Positions 1 to 8,727 of a DNA stretch of 56,981 nucleotides are shown here, piece by piece. The translations under genes were made by a program, and so were the position numbers. Under the pieces are notes generated by a model. The model saw nothing but the letters and a program-made list of their open reading frames with translations. It had not been told where the DNA came from and searched no databases. Source of the DNA: Flavobacteriaceae bacterium CG2_30_34_30 (GTDB taxonomy: Bacteria; Bacteroidota; Bacteroidia; Flavobacteriales; Flavobacteriaceae); contig MNYN01000028.1 in assembly GCA_001873105.1 (NCBI GenBank), positions 1-56,981 of the forward strand, read 5' to 3'. How positions within the stretch are numbered: position 1 is the stretch's first letter; every line of letters begins with the position of its first letter.

Positions 1-422
1 TCCATTTCCTTTCAAATATACTGTTTTTGTCCTTGGAAAAACAAATACGGAGTCTGAAAAAGGACCCAAAAAACGGTAAAGATATCTTTCCGATTTGTCG
101 AAACAGGCTGTTTTTTATAAGCTTTTTAGCTATAGGAAGTAGCACGGTGCGTATCAGGGGATTTTCCTTTTTTTAATCTACTAGAGCAAACCTACATATT
201 TTTAATTAAAGAACTCTACGGGATACCGTATTTACATTTTTTATTGGTTTCTTTAATAAAAATTACAAGTCTCCATCAAACCTCTTTCTTCTATTTTTCA
301 GGTAACGTTTTCCTTTCTATAACCTTAAAATTGGCTCATCCCCTAAATTATATAAAACAAACTTTGAATTAGGTTCTTCCTGCTTTCTATTAAAAAATCC
401 TTATTTTTGTAAAAAAATTACT
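1..422. other. Gene-free leading stretch
   Basis: No reading frame of coding character is visible on either strand. A short hairpin (TACGG-GATA-CCGTA, 217-230) followed by a T-rich run could end a transcript arriving from outside the window. The promoter of the first gene lies at the right end. Otherwise I see nothing here. Confidence 0.5.
402..409 (+). promoter_or_regulatory. Promoter -7 box for the Gfo/Idh/MocA gene
   Basis: TATTTTTG matches the Bacteroidota -7 element TAnnTTTG. A CTG at 380-382 stands 19 nt upstream where the -33 TTG is expected. The start codon follows 13 nt after the box, so the leader would be under 10 nt. Confidence 0.6.
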
Positions 423-1388
423 ATGCTTAAAGCCGGAGTACTTGGTGCAGGCCACCTCGGAAAAATTCATTTAAAACTTCTTCAACAATCTGAAAATTAT
501 CAATTAATTGGCTTTTATGACGATTCCGCAGAAACTCGTGAAAAAATAACCGCAGAATTTGGTTACCCCTCGTTTGCCTCTATGGACACATTAATAGCAG
601 CTTGTGATATGGTTGATGTGGTAACCCCAACCAGCACCCATTTTACTTGTGCTAAAAAAGTACTAGAAGCAGGCAAACATCTTTTTGTTGAAAAACCCAT
701 TACCTTTTCTGTGGAGGATGCTAAGCAACTTATTCACCTTGCCAATAGACACGACGTGAAAGGGCAAGTAGGTCATGTGGAACGTTTTAACCCAAGTTTT
801 ACAGCCGTTAACCACATGATAGATAACCCCATGTTTATAGAAGCGCATCGGTTGGCAGAATTTAATCCGCGCGGTACCGATGTTTCGGTGGTATTGGATT
901 TAATGATACACGATATCGATGCTATTTTAAGTGTGGTAAAGTCGAAGGTAAAAAGCATTAATGCCAGTGGTGTATCCGTAATTAGTGAAACTCCGGACAT
1001 TGCCAATGCTCGTATCGAATTTGAAAATGGTTGTGTGGCAAACTTAACCGCTAGCCGCATTTCGTTAAAAAATATGCGAAAAGCACGGTTCTTTCAACGC
1101 GATGCCTATATTTCAGTAGATTTTCTGGAAAAAAAGTGTGAAGTGGTAAAAATGAAAGATGCACCGGTAACTCCAGGCGATTTTGATATGATTCTACAAA
1201 ACGCCGAAGGCATTAAAAAACAAATCTATTTTGACAATCCGAAAGTAGAAAATAATAACGCCATTCTTGACGAACTAAACGCTTTTGCCGATGCAATAAA
1301 CAACAACACCACACCTATTGTAACCTTAGAGCAAGGCACGGAAGCGTTGCGCGTGGCATTATTAATTATTGAAACGTTTAAAAAATAA
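423..1388 (+). CDS. Gfo/Idh/MocA family oxidoreductase
   Basis: An NAD(P)-dependent oxidoreductase of 321 residues. The N-terminal Rossmann fold carries the GAGHLGKIH dinucleotide loop (residues 8-16) and the family signature EKP at 90-92. The C-terminal half (about 120-321) is the alpha/beta substrate and dimerisation domain typical of the family. Members act on sugars, inositols or related polyols and on biliverdin-like molecules; nothing here fixes the substrate. It is the first gene of a plus-strand run and is followed 46 bp later by the 3-hydroxyacyl-CoA dehydrogenase gene, which has its own promoter-like box. ATG start chosen because a -7 box lies just upstream. The family assignment is firm and the substrate is unknown. 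Confidence 0.9.
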   Translation: MLKAGVLGAGHLGKIHLKLLQQSENYQLIGFYDDSAETREKITAEFGYPSFASMDTLIAACDMVDVVTPTSTHFTCAKKVLEAGKHLFVEKPITFSVEDAKQLIHLANRHDVKGQVGHVERFNPSFTAVNHMIDNPMFIEAHRLAEFNPRGTDVSVVLDLMIHDIDAILSVVKSKVKSINASGVSVISETPDIANARIEFENGCVANLTASRISLKNMRKARFFQRDAYISVDFLEKKCEVVKMKDAPVTPGDFDMILQNAEGIKKQIYFDNPKVENNNAILDELNAFADAINNNTTPIVTLEQGTEALRVALLIIETFKK

Positions 1389-1434
1389 AGATTAATAAAC
1401 TATAAAAAAACAACCACTTTTGCGGAAAATAAGT

Positions 1435-2322
1435 ATGAAAAATGTAGCAGTAATAGGAGCCGGAACGATGGGAAATGGCATAGCCCATGCCTTTGCCCAA
1501 AGCGATTATAAGGTACAATTGATTGACATTAGTGAAGCCTCCCTAAAAAAAGGCATGGACACTATCGCCAAAAATCTAGATCGCATGGTGGCTAAAGAAA
1601 AAATTACCGAAGCCGATAAAACAAAAACACTAAACAACATCACCACATTTACCAATTTGGAAGAAGGGGTGGAATATGCGAGTTTAGTAGTAGAAGCGGC
1701 CACAGAAAATGTGGATTTAAAACTGAAAATTTTTAAGGATTTAGATAAATTTTGTCCGGATGACACCATTTTAGCCACAAATACTTCCTCTATTTCCATT
1801 ACAAAAATTGCAGCAGTAACGAAAAGACCACACATGGTTATCGGGATGCACTTTATGAATCCGGTGCCTATTATGAAGCTGATAGAAATCATAAAAGGAT
1901 ACAGCACCTCCGCAGAAACCTACAAAACCGTTGCTGAGCTTTCTAAAAAATTGGGCAAAGTCCCAGTAGAAGTAAACGATTATCCCGGTTTTGTGGCAAA
2001 TAGAATTTTAATGCCAATGATTAATGAAGCGATAGAAACACTGTACAACGGTGTAGCAGGTGTGGAAGAAATTGACACGGTAATGAAACTAGGCATGGCT
2101 CACCCTATGGGCCCTTTGCAATTGGCTGATTTTATTGGTCTGGACGTTTGTCTTTCTATACTTAACGTCATGTATGATGGTTTTAAAAATCCAAAATATG
2201 CACCTTGTCCATTGCTTGTAAATATGGTTATGGCTGGAAAATTTGGTGTAAAAAGCGGAGAAGGATTTTATGATTACAAAGAAACTCCTAGAGCAGAAAA
2301 AGTAGCGGCGATGTTTTGTTAA
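1435..2322 (+). CDS. hbd: 3-hydroxybutyryl-CoA (3-hydroxyacyl-CoA) dehydrogenase
   Basis: Oxidises L-3-hydroxyacyl-CoA to 3-ketoacyl-CoA with NAD+, or runs in reverse, in fatty acid or butanoate metabolism in the cytosol. With the ATG at 1435 the protein has 295 residues, close to the usual 280-295 for stand-alone enzymes. The Rossmann motif GAGTMGNG starts at residue 8. The catalytic segment HFMNPVPIM and the C-terminal dimerisation domain (NRILMPMINEA, HPMGPLQLADFIGLD) are intact. An upstream TTG (1420) would add five residues, but it overlaps a CACTTTTG box (1415-1422) that looks like the promoter, so the ATG is preferred. The gene stands alone as a trifunctional-type domain; no enoyl-CoA hydratase is adjacent. 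Confidence 0.92.
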   Translation: MKNVAVIGAGTMGNGIAHAFAQSDYKVQLIDISEASLKKGMDTIAKNLDRMVAKEKITEADKTKTLNNITTFTNLEEGVEYASLVVEAATENVDLKLKIFKDLDKFCPDDTILATNTSSISITKIAAVTKRPHMVIGMHFMNPVPIMKLIEIIKGYSTSAETYKTVAELSKKLGKVPVEVNDYPGFVANRILMPMINEAIETLYNGVAGVEEIDTVMKLGMAHPMGPLQLADFIGLDVCLSILNVMYDGFKNPKYAPCPLLVNMVMAGKFGVKSGEGFYDYKETPRAEKVAAMFC

Positions 2323-2330
2323 AAGTTACA

Positions 2331-2348
2331 GGTTGCCGGTTGCGGGTT
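2331..2348 (+). repeat. Left inverted repeat of the S23 cassette
   Basis: An 18-bp GC-rich run made of GGTTGC-type units. Its reverse complement matches 2770-2787 at 16 of 18 positions. The pair brackets the four-helix-bundle gene. Base composition is clearly richer in GC than the flanking sequence. Confidence 0.7.
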
Positions 2349-2384
2349 ATTTTTTTTAGAAAGAAATAATTTTAAATATAGGTT

Positions 2385-2756
2385 ATGGCTTTATCTTATC
2401 GTGAATTGGATATGTATCAAATTGCATTCGATTTATTTATTAAAACCCACAACTTTTCATTAGAGTTACCAAAGCATGAACTGTATGAATTGGGAAGTCA
2501 GCTTAGAAGATCTTCTGGTTCTGTTAATTCAAATATCGTGGAGGGGTATGTTAGAAAAACATATAAAAATGATTTTATTAAGTTTCTAATATATGCGCAT
2601 ACTAGTGATGATGAAACAAGTAATCATTTAAAAAAACTACAAATACTTTATCCACAATTCGACAAGACAATAATTGAGCTGCTTAAAGAATATGATATTT
2701 TAGGAGCAAAAATTTATAAATTTAAAGAATATGTAATCAAAAGCTGGAAAACCTAA
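2385..2756 (+). CDS. Four-helix bundle protein (S23 / 23S rRNA intervening-sequence family)
   Basis: A 123-residue basic helical protein of the S23/TIGR02436 four-helix bundle family, first seen in intervening sequences of Leptospira 23S rRNA and structurally related to the Avd accessory protein of diversity-generating retroelements. The family hallmarks are present: the start MALSYRELDMYQIAFDL, the LGSQLRRSSGSVNSNIVEG segment (about residues 37-55), and a C-terminal helix pairing region. The molecular function of free-standing copies is not established; nucleic acid binding is suspected. The gene lies between near-perfect 18-bp inverted repeats (2331-2348 and 2770-2787), inserted between two metabolic genes, and no rRNA or reverse transcriptase is nearby. 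The family call is secure; the role is unknown. Confidence 0.88.
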   Translation: MALSYRELDMYQIAFDLFIKTHNFSLELPKHELYELGSQLRRSSGSVNSNIVEGYVRKTYKNDFIKFLIYAHTSDDETSNHLKKLQILYPQFDKTIIELLKEYDILGAKIYKFKEYVIKSWKT

Positions 2757-2769
2757 AACAAAGTTCCAC

Positions 2770-2787
2770 AACACGCAACAGGCAACC
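2770..2787 (-). repeat. Right inverted repeat of the S23 cassette
   Basis: Imperfect inverted copy of 2331-2348 with two mismatches. Further GCAAC-type units continue to about 2800, six bases before the next start codon. It defines a cassette of about 457 bp that contains only the four-helix-bundle gene. Confidence 0.7.
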
Positions 2788-2805
2788 GGTAACAGGCAAC
2801 ACAAT

Positions 2806-4044
2806 ATGGCAAAAGTAATTCCTTTTAAAGCAGTACGCCCCACAAGAGACAAGGTAAGTCTTATTGCTTCGCGTGCTTATCAAAGTTATACCATTGAAGA
2901 GCGTGAATTTCGGATGCAAAATAATCCATTTTCATTTCTTCACATTGTAAATCCGGGGTACAAATACCAAAAAGAAATACTTGGCCCTGACCGTTTTGAC
3001 TTGGTAAAAAACCGTTACCAGGAATTTAAAGAAGATGGAGCTTTTATTCAAGACAATAAAGCCTCTTATTACATTTATAAAATCGTAGATAGAGAGCAGC
3101 AAACATTTTTAGGCATTATCGCTGCCACTAGCACAGAAGATTATGAAAAAAATATAATCAAAAAGCACGAAGAGACTATTGAATCACGAGAAATAACGTT
3201 TAAAGAATATTTAAAAATAGTAGGTTTTAATGCAGAACCTGTATTAATAACCTATCCTGATAATAAAAAAATATCGGAAATTTTAAACAAAATTGTATCC
3301 ACTCGTGCAGAATATGAATTTACAACGACATATCGCGACACACATTATTTATGGCAAGTAGAAGATGAAAGCATCATTTCTGCTATTCAAGAGGAGTTTG
3401 CCGCTATGGCATCCATCTACATTGCAGATGGTCACCATCGCTCTGCTTCTTCCTTTTTATTACAACAGGATTTAAAAAAAGAAAATCCTGAACATACAGG
3501 CATGGAAGGCTATAATTTTTTTATGAGCTACCTTATTCCTGAATCACACTTAAAAATTCACGAGTTCCATCGGTTGATTAAAGATTTAAATGGATTGAGT
3601 AAAGAAGAGTTTTTGATAGCACTAGACGCAAATTTTAGAATTGAAAACCGAGGTCTTTCGTATTATAAACCGTCCAAGGTACATCATTTTAGCATGTATT
3701 TGGACCAAGAGTTTTATTCGCTTTACCTTCGGAAAACAAATTTCACCAAAGAAGATGCTTTAGACGATCTCGATGCACAGCTATTATATAAAACCATTTT
3801 AAAACCTATCCTGGGAATTACCGATTTACGAAATGACAATCGAATAGAATATGTTCACGGTAAAAATGATTTAGCTTATGTAAAATCAAAAGTGGACAGT
3901 GGAGAATTTCAAATAGGATTCGGACTCGTACCTGCAACTATCGAACAGTTAAAAAACATAGCAGATCAAGGATTAAAGATGCCCCCAAAAAGCACCTATA
4001 TAGAACCAAAACTTAGAAGTGGTATAACCATTTATGAGTTTTAG
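2806..4044 (+). CDS. DUF1015 family protein
   Basis: A 412-residue cytosolic protein matching the DUF1015 family by its start (AKVIPFKAVRPTRDKVSLIASRAY), a central IADGHHRSASS motif near residue 205-215 that could form a metal or nucleotide site, and a C-terminal PPKSTYIEPKLRSG segment near residues 391-404. Members are widespread in bacteria and often sit beside serine or nucleotide metabolism genes, but no reaction has been assigned that I know of. The downstream yggS frame begins 28 nt after this stop if the internal ATG is used, so the two are probably co-transcribed. The start codon follows directly after the repeat of the S23 cassette, so the cassette sits in its promoter or leader region. 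Confidence 0.85.
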   Translation: MAKVIPFKAVRPTRDKVSLIASRAYQSYTIEEREFRMQNNPFSFLHIVNPGYKYQKEILGPDRFDLVKNRYQEFKEDGAFIQDNKASYYIYKIVDREQQTFLGIIAATSTEDYEKNIIKKHEETIESREITFKEYLKIVGFNAEPVLITYPDNKKISEILNKIVSTRAEYEFTTTYRDTHYLWQVEDESIISAIQEEFAAMASIYIADGHHRSASSFLLQQDLKKENPEHTGMEGYNFFMSYLIPESHLKIHEFHRLIKDLNGLSKEEFLIALDANFRIENRGLSYYKPSKVHHFSMYLDQEFYSLYLRKTNFTKEDALDDLDAQLLYKTILKPILGITDLRNDNRIEYVHGKNDLAYVKSKVDSGEFQIGFGLVPATIEQLKNIADQGLKMPPKSTYIEPKLRSGITIYEF

Positions 4045-4072
4045 AAAAATAGACGATGAAAAAGATATTCAA

Positions 4073-4744
4073 ATGAGTAGTATTTCAGATAATTTACAAA
4101 AAATAAAAGATTCCCTTCCGGAAAATATAACCCTAGTTGCGGTTTCAAAAACGAAACCTGTTAAAGACTTACTAGAAGCATATAATGCAGGGCAACGCAT
4201 TTTTGGAGAAAACAAAGTACAAGAAATGACCAAAAAATGGGAACAACTTCCCAAAGACATTCAGTGGCATATGATAGGTCATGTTCAGACAAATAAGGTA
4301 AAATATATGGCGCCATTTGTTTCTCTTGTTCAAGGTGTGGAAAGTTTAAAATTATTAAAAGAAATAAACAAACAAGCAGCAAAAAACGATAGAATTATTC
4401 CTTGTTTATTACAAATACATATTGCAAAAGAGGAAACAAAATTTGGTTTTGATACTGAAGAGGTCACAACAATTTTAGAAACCGATACCTTTAAAAGTTT
4501 ACAAAATATTAAAGTGGTGGGTTTGATGGGAATGGCTACATTTACACAGGATAAAAATCAAATTGAAAAAGAATTCCAACAGATAAAAACTTTTTTTGAC
4601 ACTTTAAAATTAAAACAAGAAACACAAAATCTAAAACTAGAGATACTCTCTATTGGCATGAGCGGCGATTATAAAATTGCCATAAAAAATGGAAGCACTA
4701 TGGTGCGAGTAGGAAGTGCTATTTTTGGAGAAAGAAATTATTAA
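4073..4744 (+). CDS. YggS family pyridoxal-phosphate homeostasis protein
   Basis: A PLP-binding protein of the alanine-racemase-barrel type without racemase activity, known as YggS/PLPHP, that buffers pyridoxal phosphate and affects amino-acid and keto-acid balance. The PLP lysine lies in VAVSKTKPV, followed by the family motif AGQRIFGENKVQE. WHMIGHVQTNKV and the C-terminal SIGMSGDYKIAI phosphate-binding loop are intact. The frame is open from 4034, overlapping the DUF1015 stop, but the ATG at 4073 gives the standard start MSSISDNLQKIK and a normal length of 223 residues. The following gene starts 12 nt after its stop, which suggests one operon. Confidence 0.92.
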   Translation: MSSISDNLQKIKDSLPENITLVAVSKTKPVKDLLEAYNAGQRIFGENKVQEMTKKWEQLPKDIQWHMIGHVQTNKVKYMAPFVSLVQGVESLKLLKEINKQAAKNDRIIPCLLQIHIAKEETKFGFDTEEVTTILETDTFKSLQNIKVVGLMGMATFTQDKNQIEKEFQQIKTFFDTLKLKQETQNLKLEILSIGMSGDYKIAIKNGSTMVRVGSAIFGERNY

Positions 4745-4755
4745 AATAATATTGA

Positions 4756-6120
4756 TTGTACGCAATACTTGACATAGAAACAACCGGAGGAAAATATAAC
4801 GAGGAAGGAATTACCGAAATTGCTATATACAAATTTGATGGCCATGAAATTGTAGATCAATTTATCAGTTTAGTAAATCCGGAAAAAACCATCCAACCTT
4901 TTGTGGCAAACCTAACCGGAATAAGCAATGATATGTTGCGAAATGCTCCAAAATTTTACGAAGTTGCAAAACGCATTGTAGAAATAACAAGTGATTGTAT
5001 TATTGTGGCGCATAATGCCGTATTTGACTATCGCATACTTAGAACTGAATTTATGCGATTGGGTTTTGATTATAGTCGCGAAAGCCTTTGCACGGTTGAA
5101 CTTTCAAAAAAATTATTGCCCGAATTAAAATCCTATAGTTTAGGTAAACTGGTACGCGAGTTGGGTATCCCTATGAGCGACAGGCACAGAGCTTCAGGCG
5201 ATGCTAAAGCAACTGTTGTATTATTCAAACTCCTTTTATCCAAAGACACTAAAAAAGAAATTGTAAGTAGCGCAGTACGTTTAGAACCAAAAAAGCAATT
5301 AGATAATAAACTCCTTCGAATTATTGATACAATGCCTTCAGAAACAGGTGTTTATTATATGCATCGCGAAGATGGTAAAATTATATACATTGGTAAAAGT
5401 ACAAATATTAAAAAGCGAATTATTCAGCACTTTACCGGAGAAAACCGAAAATCAAAAAAATTACAAGAAGAAGTTGCTGTTGTTACTTATGAAAAAACTG
5501 GCAGCGATTTGATAGCTCTACTCAAGGAAAGTGAAGAAATAAAAGAAAACAAACCTATATACAACCGAGCACTTCGCAAAACCCTATATCTAAACCAACT
5601 GGAAAGTTTTGAAGATGAAAATGGATATATCAACCTAAAAATAGCAAAAGCTGACTCTGAAAAAACCCCTATTACTACCTTTACTAATTTACAACAAGCA
5701 AAAAACACGCTGTATAAAATTACAGAAACATTTGGGTTGTGCCAAAAATTAACCGGTTTATACAAAACGAAGGGTGCCTGTTTTTTACATTCTATTGATC
5801 AATGTGCGGGAGCTTGCATAGGCAAAGAAACTCCGGAAGAATACAATAAAAAAATAGCTGCTTTTATGAAAAAAAATAGTTATGAAAAACAACACATGCT
5901 ACTTATTGACCGCGGAAGAGAGATAGATGAGCGATCAGTTGTTTATATAGAAAAAGGTGTTTTTAGAGGCATTGCTTTCTTTAATTTAAACTACCAAATT
6001 AATAACCCCGAAGTGTTAAAATCGCTTTTAACACCAATGAAAAATAACAAAGATGCCCAACATATTATTCAAAGTTATTTACGCAGAAATAAAGTTTTAA
6101 AAATAATTGAGCTTTCATAA
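4756..6120 (+). CDS. DEDDh exonuclease fused to a UvrC-type GIY-YIG nuclease domain
   Basis: A 454-residue two-domain nuclease. Residues 1-160 are a DnaQ-like 3'-5' exonuclease with the DEDDh residues visible in DIETTG (6-11), HNAVFD and HRASGDA. Around residues 190-270 lies a GIY-YIG nuclease of the UvrC N-terminal or Cho kind (GVYYMHREDGKIIYIGKS). A C-terminal region with clustered cysteines (GLCQKL, GACFLH, CAGACIG) follows, also as in UvrC/Cho relatives. It is likely a DNA repair protein. The TTG start is chosen because the exonuclease motif begins six residues later and no ATG fits. It follows yggS by 12 nt. The architecture is known in Bacteroidota; its lesion specificity is not established here. 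Confidence 0.85.
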   Translation: MYAILDIETTGGKYNEEGITEIAIYKFDGHEIVDQFISLVNPEKTIQPFVANLTGISNDMLRNAPKFYEVAKRIVEITSDCIIVAHNAVFDYRILRTEFMRLGFDYSRESLCTVELSKKLLPELKSYSLGKLVRELGIPMSDRHRASGDAKATVVLFKLLLSKDTKKEIVSSAVRLEPKKQLDNKLLRIIDTMPSETGVYYMHREDGKIIYIGKSTNIKKRIIQHFTGENRKSKKLQEEVAVVTYEKTGSDLIALLKESEEIKENKPIYNRALRKTLYLNQLESFEDENGYINLKIAKADSEKTPITTFTNLQQAKNTLYKITETFGLCQKLTGLYKTKGACFLHSIDQCAGACIGKETPEEYNKKIAAFMKKNSYEKQHMLLIDRGREIDERSVVYIEKGVFRGIAFFNLNYQINNPEVLKSLLTPMKNNKDAQHIIQSYLRRNKVLKIIELS

Positions 6121-6186
6121 ATAGAAAATATAAAGGATGTTGTGTATTTTTGAATAAAGCTTAAAAAAAACAATATTTTTAATACT

Positions 6187-7044
6187 ATGCAAACGGAAAC
6201 AAAAAGTAAAATTGACATCCTTAGACAGAAGATTTATATCATCATCTATGGCACCAGTACTCCAGCCGGTAAACTCTTTGATCTTGTTCTTCTTGTTTTA
6301 ATATTATTAAGTGTTTTAGTGGTGATGCTAGAAACTGTCTCCGGTTTCGATACAAAATACCACAGAGAAATAAAAATATTAGAATGGATCTTCACCATTT
6401 CATTTACCATTGAATATATTTTACGCATATTTTCAACTAAAAAACCCTGGAAATATATCTTTAGCTTTTATGGCATAATTGATTTAGTAGCTATTCTCCC
6501 CATGTATTTATCCTTTTTCTTTGTTGGTGGCAACGTTATTGCTAGTGTAAGAGCGCTTCGATTATTAAGAATATTTAGAATATTAAATATTAATCAATAT
6601 ATAGGTGAATCCAATAAACTAAAATCCGCATTAAGAGATAGCAAAGCTAAAATTCTTATTTTTCTTTTTGTAGTTGTCATTATTTGTGTACTTATGGGTA
6701 CATTGATGTATCTGATAGAAGGTAAAGAAAGTGGTTTTGAAAGTATTCCCCTTAGCATTTATTGGTGTATTGTGACATTGACAACCGTAGGTTTTGGCGA
6801 TATTACACCCGTAACCAGTTTAGGCAGAATTATAGCCTCCATAATCATGATTACCGGATATGGCATTATTGCTGTTCCTACAGGAATAGTAAGTGCTGAG
6901 TTTTCCAAACAAAAAATAAAACAAAAAAAAGACGTCCAAAATACATTAATGTGCCCGGTATGTAATAAAACAGACCATAAAAATAATGCTGAATTTTGCT
7001 ATAACTGTGGTGGAACACTAAATAATAAAACTAACATTGGCTAA
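6187..7044 (+). CDS. Voltage-gated-like potassium channel (ion transporter) with zinc-ribbon tail
   Basis: A 285-residue membrane protein with six predicted membrane segments. The S4-like helix is rich in arginine (SVRALRLLRIFRI, about 116-128), and the pore helix is followed by the K+ selectivity filter TVGFGD (about 200-205). This matches the KvAP/Kch-type channel family. After the last helix a short cytosolic tail carries two Cys pairs (CPVC and CYNC, about 256-278) forming a zinc ribbon, a feature also seen in other bacterial channels of this type. The stop overlaps the start of miaA by 8 nt, so the two are translationally linked. Ion selectivity is inferred from the filter only. Confidence 0.9.
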   Translation: MQTETKSKIDILRQKIYIIIYGTSTPAGKLFDLVLLVLILLSVLVVMLETVSGFDTKYHREIKILEWIFTISFTIEYILRIFSTKKPWKYIFSFYGIIDLVAILPMYLSFFFVGGNVIASVRALRLLRIFRILNINQYIGESNKLKSALRDSKAKILIFLFVVVIICVLMGTLMYLIEGKESGFESIPLSIYWCIVTLTTVGFGDITPVTSLGRIIASIIMITGYGIIAVPTGIVSAEFSKQKIKQKKDVQNTLMCPVCNKTDHKNNAEFCYNCGGTLNNKTNIG

Positions 7045-7954
7045 CAAAAAAAAACACCTGATAGTACTTGTTGGTCCAACAGCAATAGGAAAAACAGCTC
7101 TTTCTGTTGCATTAGCAAAACATTTTAAAAGTGAAATTATATCTGCAGATTCAAGGCAGTTTTATAAGGAAATGTCCATAGGAACAGCTATCCCCTCCCA
7201 AGAAGAATTGCTAGAAATACCTCATCATTTTATCCATCATATCTCTGTGGAACAGGAGTATAATGTGGGTGCTTTTGAAAGAGATGCATTGCAACTTTTA
7301 GAAGAAAAATTTCAAACAAATGATTTACTGTTTATGGTAGGCGGTTCGGGTTTATATATACAAGCTGTAGTAGAAGGTCTTGATACTTTTCCTAAAATAG
7401 ATCCAAAAATTAGAAAAAAATTAAGTAATACATTTCAAGAAAATGGAATTACTTTTTTACAAAAAGAGTTACTTAAATTAGATTTTGCATACTATCAAAA
7501 AGTAGATATTCAAAATGCGCAGCGCCTAATAAGGGCTTTAGAAATATGTATTGGCACCGGAAAGCCATATTCTTCTTTTTTAAATAAAAACAACCCAACC
7601 ATACGAAATTTTGAATGTATAAAAATAGGATTAACTGCTGACAGAAACCTATTGTACAATCGTATTAACCAACGCGTGGATGCCATGATGAACGCCGGTC
7701 TTTTAAATGAAGTAGAGCAATTACTTCCAAAAAAAGATTTAAACGCCTTGCAAACTGTTGGGTACAGAGAATTGTTTTCTTATTTCAATGCAGAAATACC
7801 TTTAGATATAGCCATAGAAGAAATTAAAAAAAACACCCGCAGATATGCAAAACGGCAACTAACCTGGTTCAGAAAAGAAGAAGAGATAAAATGGTTTAAT
7901 TTTCAAACTCCTTATGAAGAAATCATTACACATATAAAATCAAGAACAATATAA
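7037..7954 (+). CDS. miaA: tRNA dimethylallyltransferase
   Basis: Transfers the dimethylallyl group to N6 of A37 in tRNAs that read UNN codons. The P-loop GPTAIGKT (residues 13-20), the ADSRQFY substrate motif, the GGSGLY loop and the C-terminal RRYAKRQLTWFR motif are all present in 305 residues, a normal length. It starts with TTG inside the 3' end of the channel gene (8-nt overlap). The last codons lie in the left arm of a strong hairpin that acts as the terminator facing the opposing response regulator gene. Confidence 0.95.
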   Translation: MANKKKHLIVLVGPTAIGKTALSVALAKHFKSEIISADSRQFYKEMSIGTAIPSQEELLEIPHHFIHHISVEQEYNVGAFERDALQLLEEKFQTNDLLFMVGGSGLYIQAVVEGLDTFPKIDPKIRKKLSNTFQENGITFLQKELLKLDFAYYQKVDIQNAQRLIRALEICIGTGKPYSSFLNKNNPTIRNFECIKIGLTADRNLLYNRINQRVDAMMNAGLLNEVEQLLPKKDLNALQTVGYRELFSYFNAEIPLDIAIEEIKKNTRRYAKRQLTWFRKEEEIKWFNFQTPYEEIITHIKSRTI

Positions 7955-7978
7955 AAATATGATTGTTCTTGATTTTAT
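7934..7978. terminator. Bidirectional terminator overlapping the miaA stop codon
   Basis: Perfect 17-bp inverted repeat (7934-7950 and 7962-7978) with an 11-nt loop. The miaA TAA (7952-7954) falls in the loop. It separates convergent miaA and the response regulator, so it can serve both strands. Confidence 0.8.
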
Positions 7979-8007
7979 GACCTTCAATTAATCTCTAATT
8001 ATTTGGT

Positions 8008-8724
8008 TTAATTATCCACTTCACTTTTTACAACTAGCCGAAACCCTTCGCCGTGAATGTTGATAATTTCTACACCATCGTCTTTACTAAGGTATTTTCT
8101 TAGCTTGGCAATGTACACATCCATACTTCTGGACGTGAAATAGTTATCATCTCTCCAAATTTTAGTAAGTGCCAATTCACGAGGCATTAAATCGTTTTTA
8201 TGTAATGCCAATAAACGTAAAAGTTCGTTTTCTTTTGGCGAAAGTTTGTCTGGTGTTCCTCCATTATAAGTTAGAAAACGTAATTTTGAATTCAAATGAA
8301 AATTGCCAATTTGAAAATCAAATTGTTTGCTATCAGCAATCGTATCAGTAGCTTTACGTTGAATGATGGCTTTAATTTTCATTAATAACACTTCCGAGTC
8401 GAAAGGTTTATTTAAATAATCGTCAGCACCCACTTTATAACCTTTTAAAACATCTTCTTTCATAGCTTTGGCGGTAAGAAAAATAATAGGCACATCGGCA
8501 TTTTTTTCTCTTATTTCTTTTGCTAGGGTGAAGCCATCTTTATAAGGCATCATTACGTCAAGAATACAAAGATCGAAATCATCTTTTTTAAATTTTTCAA
8601 AACCTTCCATGCCGTTTTTAGCATGAGTGACATTGTAGTCATTCATCATAAGATAGTCTTTTAATACGGTTCCAAAGTTTGGATCGTCTTCTACTAATAG
8701 AATTTTTTTATTTTCAGTTTCCAT
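8008..8724 (-). CDS. OmpR-family response regulator (RprY-like)
   Basis: A 238-residue DNA-binding response regulator. The receiver domain (about 1-120) has the acidic pocket EDD (12-14), the phosphoacceptor Asp56 in LDVMMP and Lys in LNKPF. The winged-helix effector domain (about 140-235) has the OmpR/PhoB pattern LSPKENELLRLL and a C-terminal INIHGEGFRL hairpin. It starts 3 nt after the stop of the histidine kinase and is its cognate partner. Regulators of this pair in Bacteroidota are named RprXY, but the target genes cannot be read from this window. Confidence 0.93.
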   Translation of the reverse strand: METENKKILLVEDDPNFGTVLKDYLMMNDYNVTHAKNGMEGFEKFKKDDFDLCILDVMMPYKDGFTLAKEIREKNADVPIIFLTAKAMKEDVLKGYKVGADDYLNKPFDSEVLLMKIKAIIQRKATDTIADSKQFDFQIGNFHLNSKLRFLTYNGGTPDKLSPKENELLRLLALHKNDLMPRELALTKIWRDDNYFTSRSMDVYIAKLRKYLSKDDGVEIINIHGEGFRLVVKSEVDN

Positions 8725-8727
8725 AAT

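Noticed and set aside
2385-2756. rRNA intervening sequence or diversity-generating retroelement
   Set aside because: The protein family is related, but no 23S rRNA, reverse transcriptase or template repeat lies nearby.
6187-7044. Zinc-ribbon tail of the channel as a novel fusion
   Set aside because: Similar Cys-pair tails are known on other bacterial channels of this family, so it is not unusual.
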